Source: Opitutaceae bacterium
Lineage (GTDB): Bacteria; Verrucomicrobiota; Verrucomicrobiia; Opitutales; Opitutaceae
Direction of reading: 5' to 3'
Assembly: GCA_025352845.1 (NCBI GenBank)
Contig: JANXSC010000102.1
Location: 1-15,440, forward strand
Length of the DNA: 15,440 bases
Shown: positions 6,011 to 13,913 of the stretch, in pieces
Position numbering within the stretch: position 1 is the stretch's first letter
How the letters are laid out: every line of letters begins with the position of its first letter
Position numbers and translations under genes: made by a program
The notes under the pieces: model-generated
The model's database searches: none
What the model was told of the DNA's origin: nothing
The model's input: the letters and a program-made list of their open reading frames with translations, nothing else

Positions 6011-6928
6011 ATGCACACCAACCGAATTTCTCCCGCGAGAAAAATCACTGTCTGGCTCTCCGCCTTGCTGGCTTTCGCCCTGTTTTCCGGGTGCGATACT
6101 GTCACGCTCACGGACCTGACCCCCAAGGCGATGGACGCCAATCCGTCGCACATTTACACGTTTAGCCTGCGTGTCACGCCGCGCACCACGACGGTTTCGG
6201 GCATCGCGCCGCGCATCGTCGTCGACGGCCAGAACTTCGGCATGAAGAAGAGTTCGCTCGGCGAGGGCATCTACGATTTCGAGTATCAGCTTCCCGCCGG
6301 CCGTGACCGCCTCGCCTACTATTTCCTCGTGAACTACAACGTCGAGGGCAACGCGACCCAGACGCCGCAGGAAACTTACACGCAGGTGGAGCAGGTCCAA
6401 ATCATCGGCCGCAAGGTTTTGAAATTGGAAGCCAACCGCGGCCCGGTGGGCGCGCGCATCAGCGTCGTCGGCCGCGGCTTCACGCCGCAGGACGCGATCA
6501 ACCTCAGTGGCACGCCGGCGCGCACCGTCTTCGAGTCGCCGAATGCGATTAGCTTCTTCGTTCCCGCCCTCGAAGCGGGCCGCAATTATCAGGTCACGCT
6601 CACCGGTGCCACGGGAGATTCGCCCGTCGGCACCTTCCGCGTCGACCCGAGTTCGGTGGCAATCTCGCCCACCGCCCTGACGCTGCGGACCGGCGAACAG
6701 CAGAACCTGAGTTTCACACTGCCCAATCCCGCACCCGCCGGCGGCACACTCCTCGACGTCACGACCGATGTGCCCGAGAGCGTCATCATGCACGAGGTGA
6801 TTGTGCCCGCAGGCCAGACCTCTGTGACCGTCTCCATCGGCGGCGGCAAGCCCGGCACCGGCAGTCTCTTCCTGAAAGGCTTCGGATCGGGCGAAATGAG
6901 CGTGCCCGTGACAGTGTCGGGCCGCTGA
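6011..6928 (+). CDS. IPT/TIG-type cell-surface lipoprotein
   Basis: A 305-residue secreted protein made almost entirely of beta-rich domains. A basic N-terminus, a hydrophobic stretch and LFSGC put the lipidated Cys at 28 (Phe at -3 makes the lipobox imperfect). Residues about 38-130 form an unrecognised first domain. Residues about 136-212 (VLKLEANRGPVGARISVVGRG onward) have the signature of an IPT/TIG Ig-like domain. Residues about 216-303 form a further beta-sandwich-like module. No catalytic motif is visible, so a binding or structural role at the cell surface is the simplest reading. It is a single-gene unit: hemW diverges upstream, and a strong terminator follows 34 bases after the stop. 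No Shine-Dalgarno is visible before the ATG. Confidence 0.8.
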   Translation: MHTNRISPARKITVWLSALLAFALFSGCDTVTLTDLTPKAMDANPSHIYTFSLRVTPRTTTVSGIAPRIVVDGQNFGMKKSSLGEGIYDFEYQLPAGRDRLAYYFLVNYNVEGNATQTPQETYTQVEQVQIIGRKVLKLEANRGPVGARISVVGRGFTPQDAINLSGTPARTVFESPNAISFFVPALEAGRNYQVTLTGATGDSPVGTFRVDPSSVAISPTALTLRTGEQQNLSFTLPNPAPAGGTLLDVTTDVPESVIMHEVIVPAGQTSVTVSIGGGKPGTGSLFLKGFGSGEMSVPVTVSGR

Positions 6929-6962
6929 GTTCCGTGCGGCGAGAGCGCACGTTTGGTTCTAG

Positions 6963-6988
6963 GCGGGGTGCCCTCACCCCGCTTTTTT
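6963..6988 (+). terminator. Rho-independent terminator for the IPT/TIG lipoprotein gene
   Basis: An 8-bp perfect GC-rich stem GCGGGGTG / CACCCCGC with a 4-nt loop is followed immediately by six T. It lies 34 bases after the stop codon of the lipoprotein gene. The T-tract runs into the stop codon (6987-6989) of the convergent phosphatase-family gene. The hairpin with its leading TA (6960-6982) recurs as an exact 23-base reverse-complement copy at 13884-13906, so this terminator is built from a dispersed element. Confidence 0.92.
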
Positions 6989-7907
6989 ATTTCGGCGGAT
7001 CGAACGCCAGCGTCACGATCACCGGTCGGTGGTCGCTGCCCTCGCGCACACCGGCGCCATCGTAGATGTGAGCGACACCGCCCTGCACCGTCGGCAGCAA
7101 TCCCGGCGAAACGAAAATCTGATCGACGCGCGAGTAGCTCTCCTCGCGGCGATACGCGTGGGTCCACAACTCGCCTCGCGAATCCGCCGCCGGCAGCAGT
7201 TTCGCGATCTCGGTTTTGCCGCGTTTTTGGAGGAAGCCGATGGCCTTGCTGGCGCGGCCGTCGTTGCAATCGCCAAGGAGGACGAACCGCGCCGCCGCCG
7301 GCGTGGGAAAGCGTTGGAGCACCCGGTCGCGCACGGCAGTCGCCTCGGCCGCGCGCCGGACCGACGACATTGGATCGTCCGGCCGATCCGTGAAGCGGCT
7401 CTTCAGATGCACGACAAAAATCGTCACGTCGCCCGCGGCGGTCGCAATTGTTGCCTCGAGCAGGCCGCGCTTCACGGTTTCCTTCCCGCCAAAATAGGCG
7501 AACGACAGATCGATGTGTGTCGTGACGGCCTTCAACGGCCGCTTCGAGAGGATCGCGAGATGGCGGTCGGCGTCGGATGCCGTTGCGAGCTCCGCAAACG
7601 GATAGTCGCAACCCTCCGATTTTAGATCGCGGCGCAATTCGTCGAGGTAGGGCCGCGGGCCCATCTCCTGCAGCACGAGCACATCGGCGGCGAGCCCGCG
7701 AATCACGGTGCGCAGCGCGCGCTTCTCCGCCTCGGGTTTCGGATAATCCTTGCGATAGCCGGCCTCGGTCACGCGGTTGGCCGGGCCGTAGTTTTCGATG
7801 TTGTAGGTGGCGAGCGTGAGTGTCTCGGCGCGGGCGGCGACCGTGCAACCAATCAGGTTGAATAGAAGGTAACGAAAAAAACGAAGGATCGGTCCGTCTG
7901 CCTTCAT
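6987..7907 (-). CDS. Exported endonuclease/exonuclease/phosphatase-family protein
   Basis: A 306-residue protein of the DNase I-like EEP fold, which cleaves phosphodiester or phosphomonoester bonds in nucleic acids, inositol phosphates or lipids. The motif set is complete: TYNIENY with N36, LQEMG with E81, VHLKSRF with H167, LLGDCND with D213/N215, SRVDQIF with D262 and SDHRPV with D292/H293. A signal peptide (LLFNLIGCTVAARA-ET, cleavage near residue 27) indicates an extracytoplasmic enzyme, so extracellular nuclease or phosphatase is likelier than DNA repair. It starts 30 bases after the M48 protease stop, probably in one transcript. The ATG has AAGGA seven bases upstream, but that site lies in the stem of a 21-bp RNA hairpin, with the AUG forming the first bases of the loop. 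The substrate cannot be named from sequence. Confidence 0.87.
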   Translation of the reverse strand: MKADGPILRFFRYLLFNLIGCTVAARAETLTLATYNIENYGPANRVTEAGYRKDYPKPEAEKRALRTVIRGLAADVLVLQEMGPRPYLDELRRDLKSEGCDYPFAELATASDADRHLAILSKRPLKAVTTHIDLSFAYFGGKETVKRGLLEATIATAAGDVTIFVVHLKSRFTDRPDDPMSSVRRAAEATAVRDRVLQRFPTPAAARFVLLGDCNDGRASKAIGFLQKRGKTEIAKLLPAADSRGELWTHAYRREESYSRVDQIFVSPGLLPTVQGGVAHIYDGAGVREGSDHRPVIVTLAFDPPK

Positions 7908-7928
7908 CTTCGTTTCCTTCGTTACCTT
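7866..7928 (-). repeat. Inverted repeat spanning the start of the phosphatase-family gene
   Basis: Arms 7866-7886 and 7908-7928 are inverted copies matching at 19 of 21 positions, with a 21-base spacer. In the minus-strand RNA the two mismatches fall opposite U as G-U pairs, so all 21 positions can pair. The upstream arm ends directly before the ATG and contains the AAGGA ribosome binding site. The AUG is the first three bases of the loop, and the downstream arm encodes seven in-frame codons (residues 8-14, LRFFRYL) of the signal peptide. Confidence 0.85.
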
Positions 7929-7937
7929 TTGTTCAAA

Positions 7938-9182
7938 TCAGCTCTTCACCAGTGCCGCCTCGCGCTCCACGAGCGTCGGGTGCGAATAATAAAAACCGCT
8001 GAACCAGGAATGAGGCGTCAGGTTGCTGAGGTTTTTCTGCGCGAGCTTGCGCAGCGCCCCGAGCATCGCGGTTGGGCCACCCATCGCCTCGCGCGCGAAG
8101 GCATCGGCCTCATATTCGTGTTTGCGCGAGAGCAGATTGCTCAGCGGCGAAAACCAAAACGTCACCGCGCCGCTCAACAACCCGAAGAGCAAAAACGATG
8201 GCGCGATTTCCCCTGTCGGAAATCCGAAGGCGGCGTTGAACCAGTTGCTCCGCGCCAGCCACGCGATTACGGCAAAGCCGCCGAGCATCATCGCTGCCGA
8301 CATCGCAATCATCTTGGGGATGTGGCCACGGCGGTAGTGGCCGATTTCGTGGGCGAGCACGGCCTCGAGTTCCTCGGGCGTGAGCTGCGCGATGAGCGTG
8401 TCGAAGAGCACGATGCGGCGAAAGCGCCCGAAGCCGGTGAAGTAGGCGTTGGAGTGACCGGAGCGTTTCGAGCCGTCGATCACCTCGATGGTTTTCGCCT
8501 GAAAACCCGTGCGGTCGCCGAGCGCCAGGAGTCGCGTGCGCAGATCGCCCTCGGGCAGCGGCGTGAGCTTGTTAAACAGCGGCAGAATAAGCTTCGGGTA
8601 GAGAATCATCATCAGGAGCTGGAAGCCGAACATCAGCCCAAAGGCCCAAAGCCACCACGAGGGCCCCGTCCACTGCACCACCCACAGCAGCGCCCAAAAC
8701 AGCGGAAACCCAATCGCGAACATCAGGAGCGCGCCCTTGAGCTTGTCGGTCACCCAAAGGCCGGGCGTGCTTTTGTTGAAACCGTATTTCTGTTCGAGGC
8801 GAAACTGCTCCCACCATTCAAATGGCAATGCGGGCAGCGCGAGCAGCACGCCCGCGAGCAAAACGAAGAGCGTGCGGGTCCAGAGCGTTTCCGGCCCGCC
8901 CCAACTCGCCACGGTGGAGAAGAGCCACGGCAACACCCCGCCCACGAGCACCAGCCCCAGCACGAGGGTGTCGAAAATCCCGGTCAGAACCTCGAACCGC
9001 GACTTCTCCAGCGTGTAGGCGACGGATTTCGCATACGTCGGTCCATCCATGATCGCGGAGACAGCAGCTGGCGGTGCGGCCGAGTGGCGTTGCACTTCGG
9101 CGCGGTTCAACGCGGAAAGCACAAGTTCGGCGACGAGCCGCAGGCCCAGAAGCACCGCGGTCAACAGAAGGACGATCGACAT
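7938..9182 (-). CDS. M48 (Ste24/CAAX-type) membrane zinc metalloprotease
   Basis: A 414-residue multi-pass inner-membrane protease. The N-terminal CAAX-peptidase domain includes a first hydrophobic segment at residues 1-25, EQFRLEQKYGFNKST (125-139) and several transmembrane helices. The catalytic part has GHSNAYFTGFG (242-252), zinc motif HEIGH (278-282) and the third ligand in KHEYEADAFA (E356, D360). This length and motif order match bacterial Ste24 homologues, believed to act in membrane-protein quality control; prenylated-CAAX processing is not expected in bacteria. I chose the ATG at 9182 because it begins directly with the first transmembrane segment; the longer frame adds 24 residues of unlikely sequence. 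It diverges from xseB-dxs, and the phosphatase-family gene follows 30 bases downstream. Confidence 0.92.
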   Translation of the reverse strand: MSIVLLLTAVLLGLRLVAELVLSALNRAEVQRHSAAPPAAVSAIMDGPTYAKSVAYTLEKSRFEVLTGIFDTLVLGLVLVGGVLPWLFSTVASWGGPETLWTRTLFVLLAGVLLALPALPFEWWEQFRLEQKYGFNKSTPGLWVTDKLKGALLMFAIGFPLFWALLWVVQWTGPSWWLWAFGLMFGFQLLMMILYPKLILPLFNKLTPLPEGDLRTRLLALGDRTGFQAKTIEVIDGSKRSGHSNAYFTGFGRFRRIVLFDTLIAQLTPEELEAVLAHEIGHYRRGHIPKMIAMSAAMMLGGFAVIAWLARSNWFNAAFGFPTGEIAPSFLLFGLLSGAVTFWFSPLSNLLSRKHEYEADAFAREAMGGPTAMLGALRKLAQKNLSNLTPHSWFSGFYYSHPTLVEREAALVKS

Positions 9183-9265
9183 CGCCCCAATCCATGCGAA
9201 ACAACCCGCGCCGCCAGCCCAAAGATGGTTTGAAATGCGCGCGGCGCGACGCATGGTGCATCGCC

Positions 9266-9499
9266 GTGGACGCCAAACTCTCCTTCGAAGCCGCCTTGGG
9301 CAAACTCGAGACCATCGTGGAATCGATGGAATCGGGTGATGTGCCGCTGGCCGACCTGCTCGCCAAATTCGAGGAAGGCACGAAACTGCTCAAGGTTTGC
9401 GAGTCGCGGCTCAAGGATGCCGAGCTGAAGATCGAGCTGCTCAAGAAACAAAAGGGCGGCGTGGCGTTCGAGAAATTCGAAGCCGGCAAAGAAGACTGA
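9266..9499 (+). CDS. xseB: Exodeoxyribonuclease VII small subunit
   Basis: A 77-residue cytoplasmic subunit that partners XseA to degrade single-stranded DNA. The family core is plain: LSFEAALGKLETIVESMESG, DVPLADLLAKFEEGTKL and LKVCESRLKDAELKIELL, two long helices with a heptad pattern. The length is close to the usual 70-85 residues when the GTG at 9266 is used. An in-frame ATG at 9194 would add 24 residues that do not resemble the family. No strong ribosome binding site marks either start. The large subunit xseA is not in the window. dxs follows after 29 bases, a common bacterial arrangement in which ispA often sits between; here ispA is absent from this position. Confidence 0.9.
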   Translation: MDAKLSFEAALGKLETIVESMESGDVPLADLLAKFEEGTKLLKVCESRLKDAELKIELLKKQKGGVAFEKFEAGKED

Positions 9500-9528
9500 A
9501 CCGCCATCGCTCCTCCCTTTCCGTCCTG

Positions 9529-11466
9529 ATGAACGAACCCTCTTCCACGCCCTCGGCCGGTATTTTGGCTACGATCAAAGGCCCGGCTGATGTGCAGGCC
9601 CTCTCGCCCACCCTGCTGCCGCAGCTCGCGCAGGAGATCCGCGACGAACTCATCGCGGTCACATCGAAGAGCGGCGGCCACATCGGACCCAACCTCGGCG
9701 TCGTCGAGCTCACGCTCGCGCTGCACCGCACGTTCAACTCGCCGACGGATCAGTTCGTATTCGACGTCGCGCACCAAGGCTATGTCCACAAGCTGCTCAC
9801 CGGGCGCGGCGGCGAGTTTTTCAAAAAACTCCGGCAGACCGGCGGAGCCAGCGGCTTCCTCTATCGCAGCGAAAGCGTCCACGATGCGTTTGGCGCCGGC
9901 CACGCGGGCACCGCGCTTTCCGCCGCGCTCGGCATGGCGACAGCGCGCGATTTGCGCGGCAGCGACGAGCACGTCGTGGCGGTCTGCGGCGACGCCGCCT
10001 TCACCTGCGGCATCACGCTCGAAGCGCTCAACAACGTCGTCAGCTCCACGAAGCGTCTCATCGTCATCCTCAACGACAACGAGTGGTCGATCGCGAAAAA
10101 CGTCGGCGCGATCTCCAGTTACCTGAACCGGATCAGCACGAGCCGCACCTACAACAAGCTGCATCACGACGTGGAGGCGTTCTTCAAAAGCTTCCCCGCC
10201 GGTGTCGGCATGAACCGCGTTTACAAGAAGTGGAAGCGCGAGACGAAGGACTTCTTCGTGGAGTCTTCGCTCTTCGAGAAATTCGGCCTCCGCTATCTCG
10301 GGCCGGTCGACGGCCATGATTTCGACGCACTGCAAAAGAACCTCGCCTTCGCCAAGCACTGCGACGTGCCCGTCGTCATCCACGTGCTGACAAAGAAGGG
10401 CAAAGGTCTCGAAGCCGCCATCGCGCACCCGGAGAAATTTCACGGGGCCTCGCCCTTCGATCCCGCCACGGGCGAGAGCAAGAAACCCGCCCCCGGAGCC
10501 GCGCCCAACTACCAGGATGTCTTCGGCCAGGCGCTCACACGCTTTGCGCAAGCGAACCCGAAGATCGTGGGCATCACCGGCGCGATGCCGAGCGGCACCG
10601 GGCTCTCGCATCTCGCGGCGGGTGCGCCGAAACAGTTCTTCGATGTGGGTATCGCCGAGGAGCACGCGGTGCTCTTCGCCGCCGGCCTGGCCACGAAGGG
10701 CTTCCGCCCGGTGTGCGCGATTTACTCCACGTTTCTCCAGCGCGCCTACGATCAAGTCATCCACGACGTCGCGCTGCAAAACCTCCCCGTGACCTTCTGT
10801 ATGGATCGCGCCGGGCTCTCGCCCAACGACGGCCCGACGCACCACGGCCTCTTCGATCTTTCCTACCTGCGCTGCGTGCCCAACGCCACGATCATGCAGC
10901 CCAAGGACGAGGATGAGCTCGTCGACATGCTGCACACGAGCCTCTCGCTCCCCGGGCCGGGCTTCATTCGCTATCCGCGCGGTGCGGGCACCGGCGCTAA
11001 AATAAAGGAGCAGCCTGTCGCCCTCTCCCCCGGCCACGCCGAGGTTTTGCGCGAAGGCTCAAACCTCATGATCTGGGCTCTCGGCAGCATGGTGCAGGAC
11101 GCGCTCAAGCTCGCCGCCCGGCTGGCCAAAGAGGAAAATCTCAGCGTCGGCGTCGTGAACGCCCGCTTCGTGAAGCCGCTCGATCGCACGCTGCTGCTCA
11201 GTCACGCAGCGTGCATCCCGCTGCTCGTCACGATGGAAGATCACGTGCTAGCCGGCGGCTTCGGCAGCGCGGTGCTGGAGGCGTTGCAAGACGCCGACTG
11301 CCCGACCGCCGTCGAACGCATCGGCTGGCCGGACAAATTCGTCGAGCACGGCAGCAGTGTCGAAGTGCTGCGCGCCAGCTATGGCCTCGCGCCCGACGAC
11401 ATCCACCGCCGCGTGCTGGAGCGCTGGCGCAATCTCCGCACGCAGCAAATCGCGGCTGGCGTCTGA
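9529..11466 (+). CDS. dxs: 1-deoxy-D-xylulose-5-phosphate synthase
   Basis: A 645-residue cytoplasmic thiamine-diphosphate enzyme that condenses pyruvate and glyceraldehyde 3-phosphate into DXP, the first step of the MEP isoprenoid pathway and a precursor of thiamine and pyridoxal. Seen in order: SGGHIGPNLGVVELTLALH (H51), VAHQGYVHKLLTGR, the ThDP/Mg motif GDAAFTCGITLEALNN ending in LNDNEWSI (154-187), GPVDGHD (259-264), GIAEEHAVLFAAG with catalytic E377, DRAGLSPNDGPTHHGLFDLSYLRC (H438 region) and FIRYPRG. Two signatures differ from the common form: GDG is GDA, and IAEQHAV is IAEEHAV. The central region about 195-250 also diverges (RTYNKLHHDVE, VYKKWKRETKDFF). I read it as a functional but divergent DXS. 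The ATG at 9529 gives a normal length. It is co-transcribed with xseB and converges on the prolyl oligopeptidase gene 36 bases downstream, with no obvious terminator between. Confidence 0.93.
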   Translation: MNEPSSTPSAGILATIKGPADVQALSPTLLPQLAQEIRDELIAVTSKSGGHIGPNLGVVELTLALHRTFNSPTDQFVFDVAHQGYVHKLLTGRGGEFFKKLRQTGGASGFLYRSESVHDAFGAGHAGTALSAALGMATARDLRGSDEHVVAVCGDAAFTCGITLEALNNVVSSTKRLIVILNDNEWSIAKNVGAISSYLNRISTSRTYNKLHHDVEAFFKSFPAGVGMNRVYKKWKRETKDFFVESSLFEKFGLRYLGPVDGHDFDALQKNLAFAKHCDVPVVIHVLTKKGKGLEAAIAHPEKFHGASPFDPATGESKKPAPGAAPNYQDVFGQALTRFAQANPKIVGITGAMPSGTGLSHLAAGAPKQFFDVGIAEEHAVLFAAGLATKGFRPVCAIYSTFLQRAYDQVIHDVALQNLPVTFCMDRAGLSPNDGPTHHGLFDLSYLRCVPNATIMQPKDEDELVDMLHTSLSLPGPGFIRYPRGAGTGAKIKEQPVALSPGHAEVLREGSNLMIWALGSMVQDALKLAARLAKEENLSVGVVNARFVKPLDRTLLLSHAACIPLLVTMEDHVLAGGFGSAVLEALQDADCPTAVERIGWPDKFVEHGSSVEVLRASYGLAPDDIHRRVLERWRNLRTQQIAAGV

Positions 11467-11502
11467 ACGATTGGGCTCGTGCGCCGAAACCGTCCTACCT
11501 CT

Positions 11503-13650
11503 TCACGGCCTCTTCATGCCGACGAAGTGCGCGGCGAAGGCCAGTTTGTCCGCCGCCTCCTCGATCACCTTTGAGGTCGGCTTGCCCGCACCATGGCCGG
11601 CTTTCGTCTCGATGCGGATGAGCGCGGGGCGATTCGTCAGATCTTTCGTGACGGCGGCTTGCAGCGCGGCGGCATATTTGAACGAGTGCGCGGGATGCAC
11701 GCGGTCGTCGTGGTCCGCCGTGGTCACGAGCACGGCCGGATAGTTCGCGCCTTTTTGCAACGTGTGCAGCGGCGAGTAGGCCGAGAGATATTTGAAACCC
11801 GGCGCGTCGTCGCTGGATCCGTAGTCGCTCGTCCACGCGTAGCCGATGGTGAATTTGTGGAAGCGCAGCATGTCCATCACGCCGACGGCCGGCCACGCCA
11901 CGCGGCAAAGATCGGGCCGCTGGTTGATCACGGCACCGACGAGCAGGCCGCCGTTGGAGCCACCGCTGAGCACAAGCTTCGCGGGCGAAGTGTATTTATT
12001 TGCGAAGAGCCACTCGGCCGCGGCGATAAAATCGTCGAACACGTTTTGTTTTTTCTCCTTCGTGCCGGCATCGTGCCAAGCCTTCCCGTATTCGCCACCG
12101 CCGCGAAGATTCGGTTGCGCAAAAATCCCGCCCGCTTCCATCCACACGAGGTTCGCGACGGAGAACGCCGGTGTGAGCGAAATGTCGAAACCGCCGTAGC
12201 CGTAGAGAATCGCCGGCGCGGCACCGTCGAGCTTCAGTCCTTTCCGGTGGGTGATGAACATCGGCACGCGCGTGCCGTCCTTTGAGCGATAGAAGATTTG
12301 CTTCGTCTCGTATTCCGCGGGATTGAACGCGACCTGCGGGGCGAGGAAAAGCGCGCCCCGGTGCGTCGCGACATCGTGGCGGAAGTTCGAGGTCGGCGTG
12401 GCAAACGAGGTGAAGCTGTAGAAAAATTCCGGCTCGTCCTCGCGTCCGCTCAACGAGCCGACCGTCCCGATTCCCGGCAGCGCGATCGTGCCCTGCGGTT
12501 TGCCATCCTTGCCGAAGACCGCGAGCCGGCTGCTGGCATCATGCATCGACTTCACGACAAAGCGCCCGCCGACGATCTCCACCGCGTCGATCACATCGTC
12601 GGACTGCGCGATGAGCGTTTTCCAATTCGCGCGCTCCGGCTTCGTCACATCGATCGCGACGAGCCGCTTGCGCGGGGCGTCGAGGTTGGTGAGCACGTAG
12701 AGGAGCGGCCCGTCGTTGCCGACGACGCTGAATTCCGCCTCCCACGCGGCGATGAGCGGGCGCACCGGCGCGCCGAGATCGGGCGCGAGCGGATTTCCGA
12801 GGTCGATGTAGCTGACAAGATTCTCCGAGGAGGAGCCGCGCGAGATCGTGATGATCACGAAGCGGCCGTCCTCCGTCGTGCCACCGCGCACGAACCATTT
12901 GGGCTCCGCGGGAATCTCGTGAATCATCCGATCCTCGCCCTGCGGCGTGCCGAGCCGGTGGTAATACATCCGCTGGTTTGCCAGCTGGCTGAACGTCTTG
13001 CCCGTGCCCGCATCGATTGTCGGCGCTGGATAACGCGAGTAGAAAAAACCACGGCTGTCCTTCGTCCACGACGGCGAGGAGAACTTGATCCATTGCACGA
13101 GGTCGGCCGCGTCCTGCCCGGTATCGACCGAGCGCACGCGCACCTCGTGCCAGTCGGAACCGGCGGCGGCGGTCGCATAGGCCACGAATTTTCCGTCGCG
13201 TGACACGCGCGTGCCGGCGAGCGCCACCGTGCCATCCTTCGCCAGCGTGTTCGGATCGATCAGGACGCGCGGCTCGGCGTTGAGTTTCTCCTGCACGAAG
13301 AACACCGACTGATTTTGCAGGCCGGTGTTTTTCGAGAAGAAGTAGCGACTGCCCTCCTTGAACGGAACTCCCGTGCGCGGGTAATTCCAGAGCTGCGTTA
13401 GCCGCTCGCGAAACGCTGCGCGCGCGGGAAGTTTTTCGAGAAACGCGCCCGTGAGCTGGTTCTCCGCTTCCACCCACGCCGTCGTCTGCGGCGAATCGAG
13501 ATCTTCGAGCCAGCGGTAGGGGTCGGCAACCTTGGTGCCGTGATAGACATCGACATGGTCGCCGCGCGCCGCGGTCGGATAAGCGGGTTCCGCGGCGGCG
13601 GAGAGTTGCGCGGCGGCAAGCGGAAGGAGCATGGGTAGGAATTTCTTCAT
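11503..13650 (-). CDS. Exported prolyl oligopeptidase (S9A family)
   Basis: A 715-residue serine peptidase that cleaves short peptides after proline. Residues 1-20 are a signal peptide (MKKFLPMLLPLAAAQLSAAA), so it acts in the periplasm or outside the cell. The N-terminal helix and seven-bladed propeller cover about residues 25-440: DPYRWLEDLDS near the start, then repeated strands such as SWTKDSRGFFYSRY. The alpha/beta-hydrolase domain has GGSNGG with S565, DHDDRVHP with catalytic Asp (648/649) and KAGHGAG with H686. The triad and the usual length are intact. The ATG at 13650 follows GGGCGGG directly. A longer frame upstream runs into palindromic repeats and is rejected. It is probably a single-gene unit. 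Confidence 0.93.
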   Translation of the reverse strand: MKKFLPMLLPLAAAQLSAAAEPAYPTAARGDHVDVYHGTKVADPYRWLEDLDSPQTTAWVEAENQLTGAFLEKLPARAAFRERLTQLWNYPRTGVPFKEGSRYFFSKNTGLQNQSVFFVQEKLNAEPRVLIDPNTLAKDGTVALAGTRVSRDGKFVAYATAAAGSDWHEVRVRSVDTGQDAADLVQWIKFSSPSWTKDSRGFFYSRYPAPTIDAGTGKTFSQLANQRMYYHRLGTPQGEDRMIHEIPAEPKWFVRGGTTEDGRFVIITISRGSSSENLVSYIDLGNPLAPDLGAPVRPLIAAWEAEFSVVGNDGPLLYVLTNLDAPRKRLVAIDVTKPERANWKTLIAQSDDVIDAVEIVGGRFVVKSMHDASSRLAVFGKDGKPQGTIALPGIGTVGSLSGREDEPEFFYSFTSFATPTSNFRHDVATHRGALFLAPQVAFNPAEYETKQIFYRSKDGTRVPMFITHRKGLKLDGAAPAILYGYGGFDISLTPAFSVANLVWMEAGGIFAQPNLRGGGEYGKAWHDAGTKEKKQNVFDDFIAAAEWLFANKYTSPAKLVLSGGSNGGLLVGAVINQRPDLCRVAWPAVGVMDMLRFHKFTIGYAWTSDYGSSDDAPGFKYLSAYSPLHTLQKGANYPAVLVTTADHDDRVHPAHSFKYAAALQAAVTKDLTNRPALIRIETKAGHGAGKPTSKVIEEAADKLAFAAHFVGMKRP

Positions 13651-13713
13651 CCCGCCCACGGTGCAAACCGCGCCCCCGAGCGCAAGATCAGCGCGGTCTC
13701 CAAGTTGTAGGCG

Positions 13714-13838
13714 GGGTGTAACCGGATGTGAGGTCAGCATGGTGCCTGCGGTGGCACGGGCGTCCCGCCCGTGGGCTGAAAACCACGGGCAAGATGCCCG
13801 TGCCACTCCCAACGTTGACCTCACTTCCTGTTACACCC
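13714..13838. repeat. Outer palindrome of a nested REP-like element
   Basis: Arms 13714-13736 and 13816-13838 are inverted copies matching at 21 of 23 positions (core GTGAGGTCA / TGACCTCAC). Both are flanked by TTGTAGGC-type sequence next to a GGGGTG/CACCCC tract. A second, unrelated palindrome occupies the interior, suggesting that one element moved into another. The block lies between the start of the prolyl oligopeptidase gene and the 3' end of the TPR gene. Confidence 0.85.
13751..13806. repeat. Inner REP-like palindrome
   Basis: A perfect 11-bp outer stem (GTGGCACGGGC at 13751-13761 with its complement at 13796-13806) encloses a perfect 8-bp stem (GCCCGTGG at 13767-13774 with CCACGGGC at 13783-13790) and an 8-nt loop. 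This two-tier hairpin is typical of REP sequences. It lies wholly inside the outer palindrome. Confidence 0.88.
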
Positions 13839-13847
13839 GTTGTAGGC

Positions 13848-13906
13848 CACCCCGCGGATTGCCGCCGTCGAAAGCAATTCTCCGCGGGGTGAGGGCACCC
13901 CGCCTA
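13848..13906. repeat. Palindrome plus hairpin after the TPR gene, copy of the 6960 element
   Basis: Arms 13848-13858 and 13881-13891 (CACCCCGCGGA and its complement) pair perfectly over 11 bases. The second arm also pairs with CACCCCGC at 13896-13903 to form an alternative hairpin. Bases 13884-13906 are the exact reverse complement of 6960-6982. In minus-strand reading this hairpin starts 8 bases after the TPR gene stop (13914), the same orientation relative to the upstream gene as the terminator at 6963. It lacks the T-tract, so termination here is uncertain. Confidence 0.82.
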
Positions 13907-13913
13907 CAGCGAC

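Noticed and set aside
6589..7848. Long minus-strand frame overlapping the phosphatase-family gene and the IPT/TIG gene
   Set aside because: It is Arg/Gly-rich, has no motifs, and overlaps two well supported genes in other frames.
8818..11037. Very long minus-strand open frame opposite dxs, xseB and part of the M48 gene
   Set aside because: It is a GC-rich shadow frame. The plus-strand dxs has all family motifs and the M48 gene has its own proven frame; the shadow translation shows no recognisable domain.
13651..13824. N-terminal extension of the prolyl oligopeptidase frame
   Set aside because: The extra residues come from the palindromic repeats. The ATG at 13650 starts directly with a classical signal peptide.
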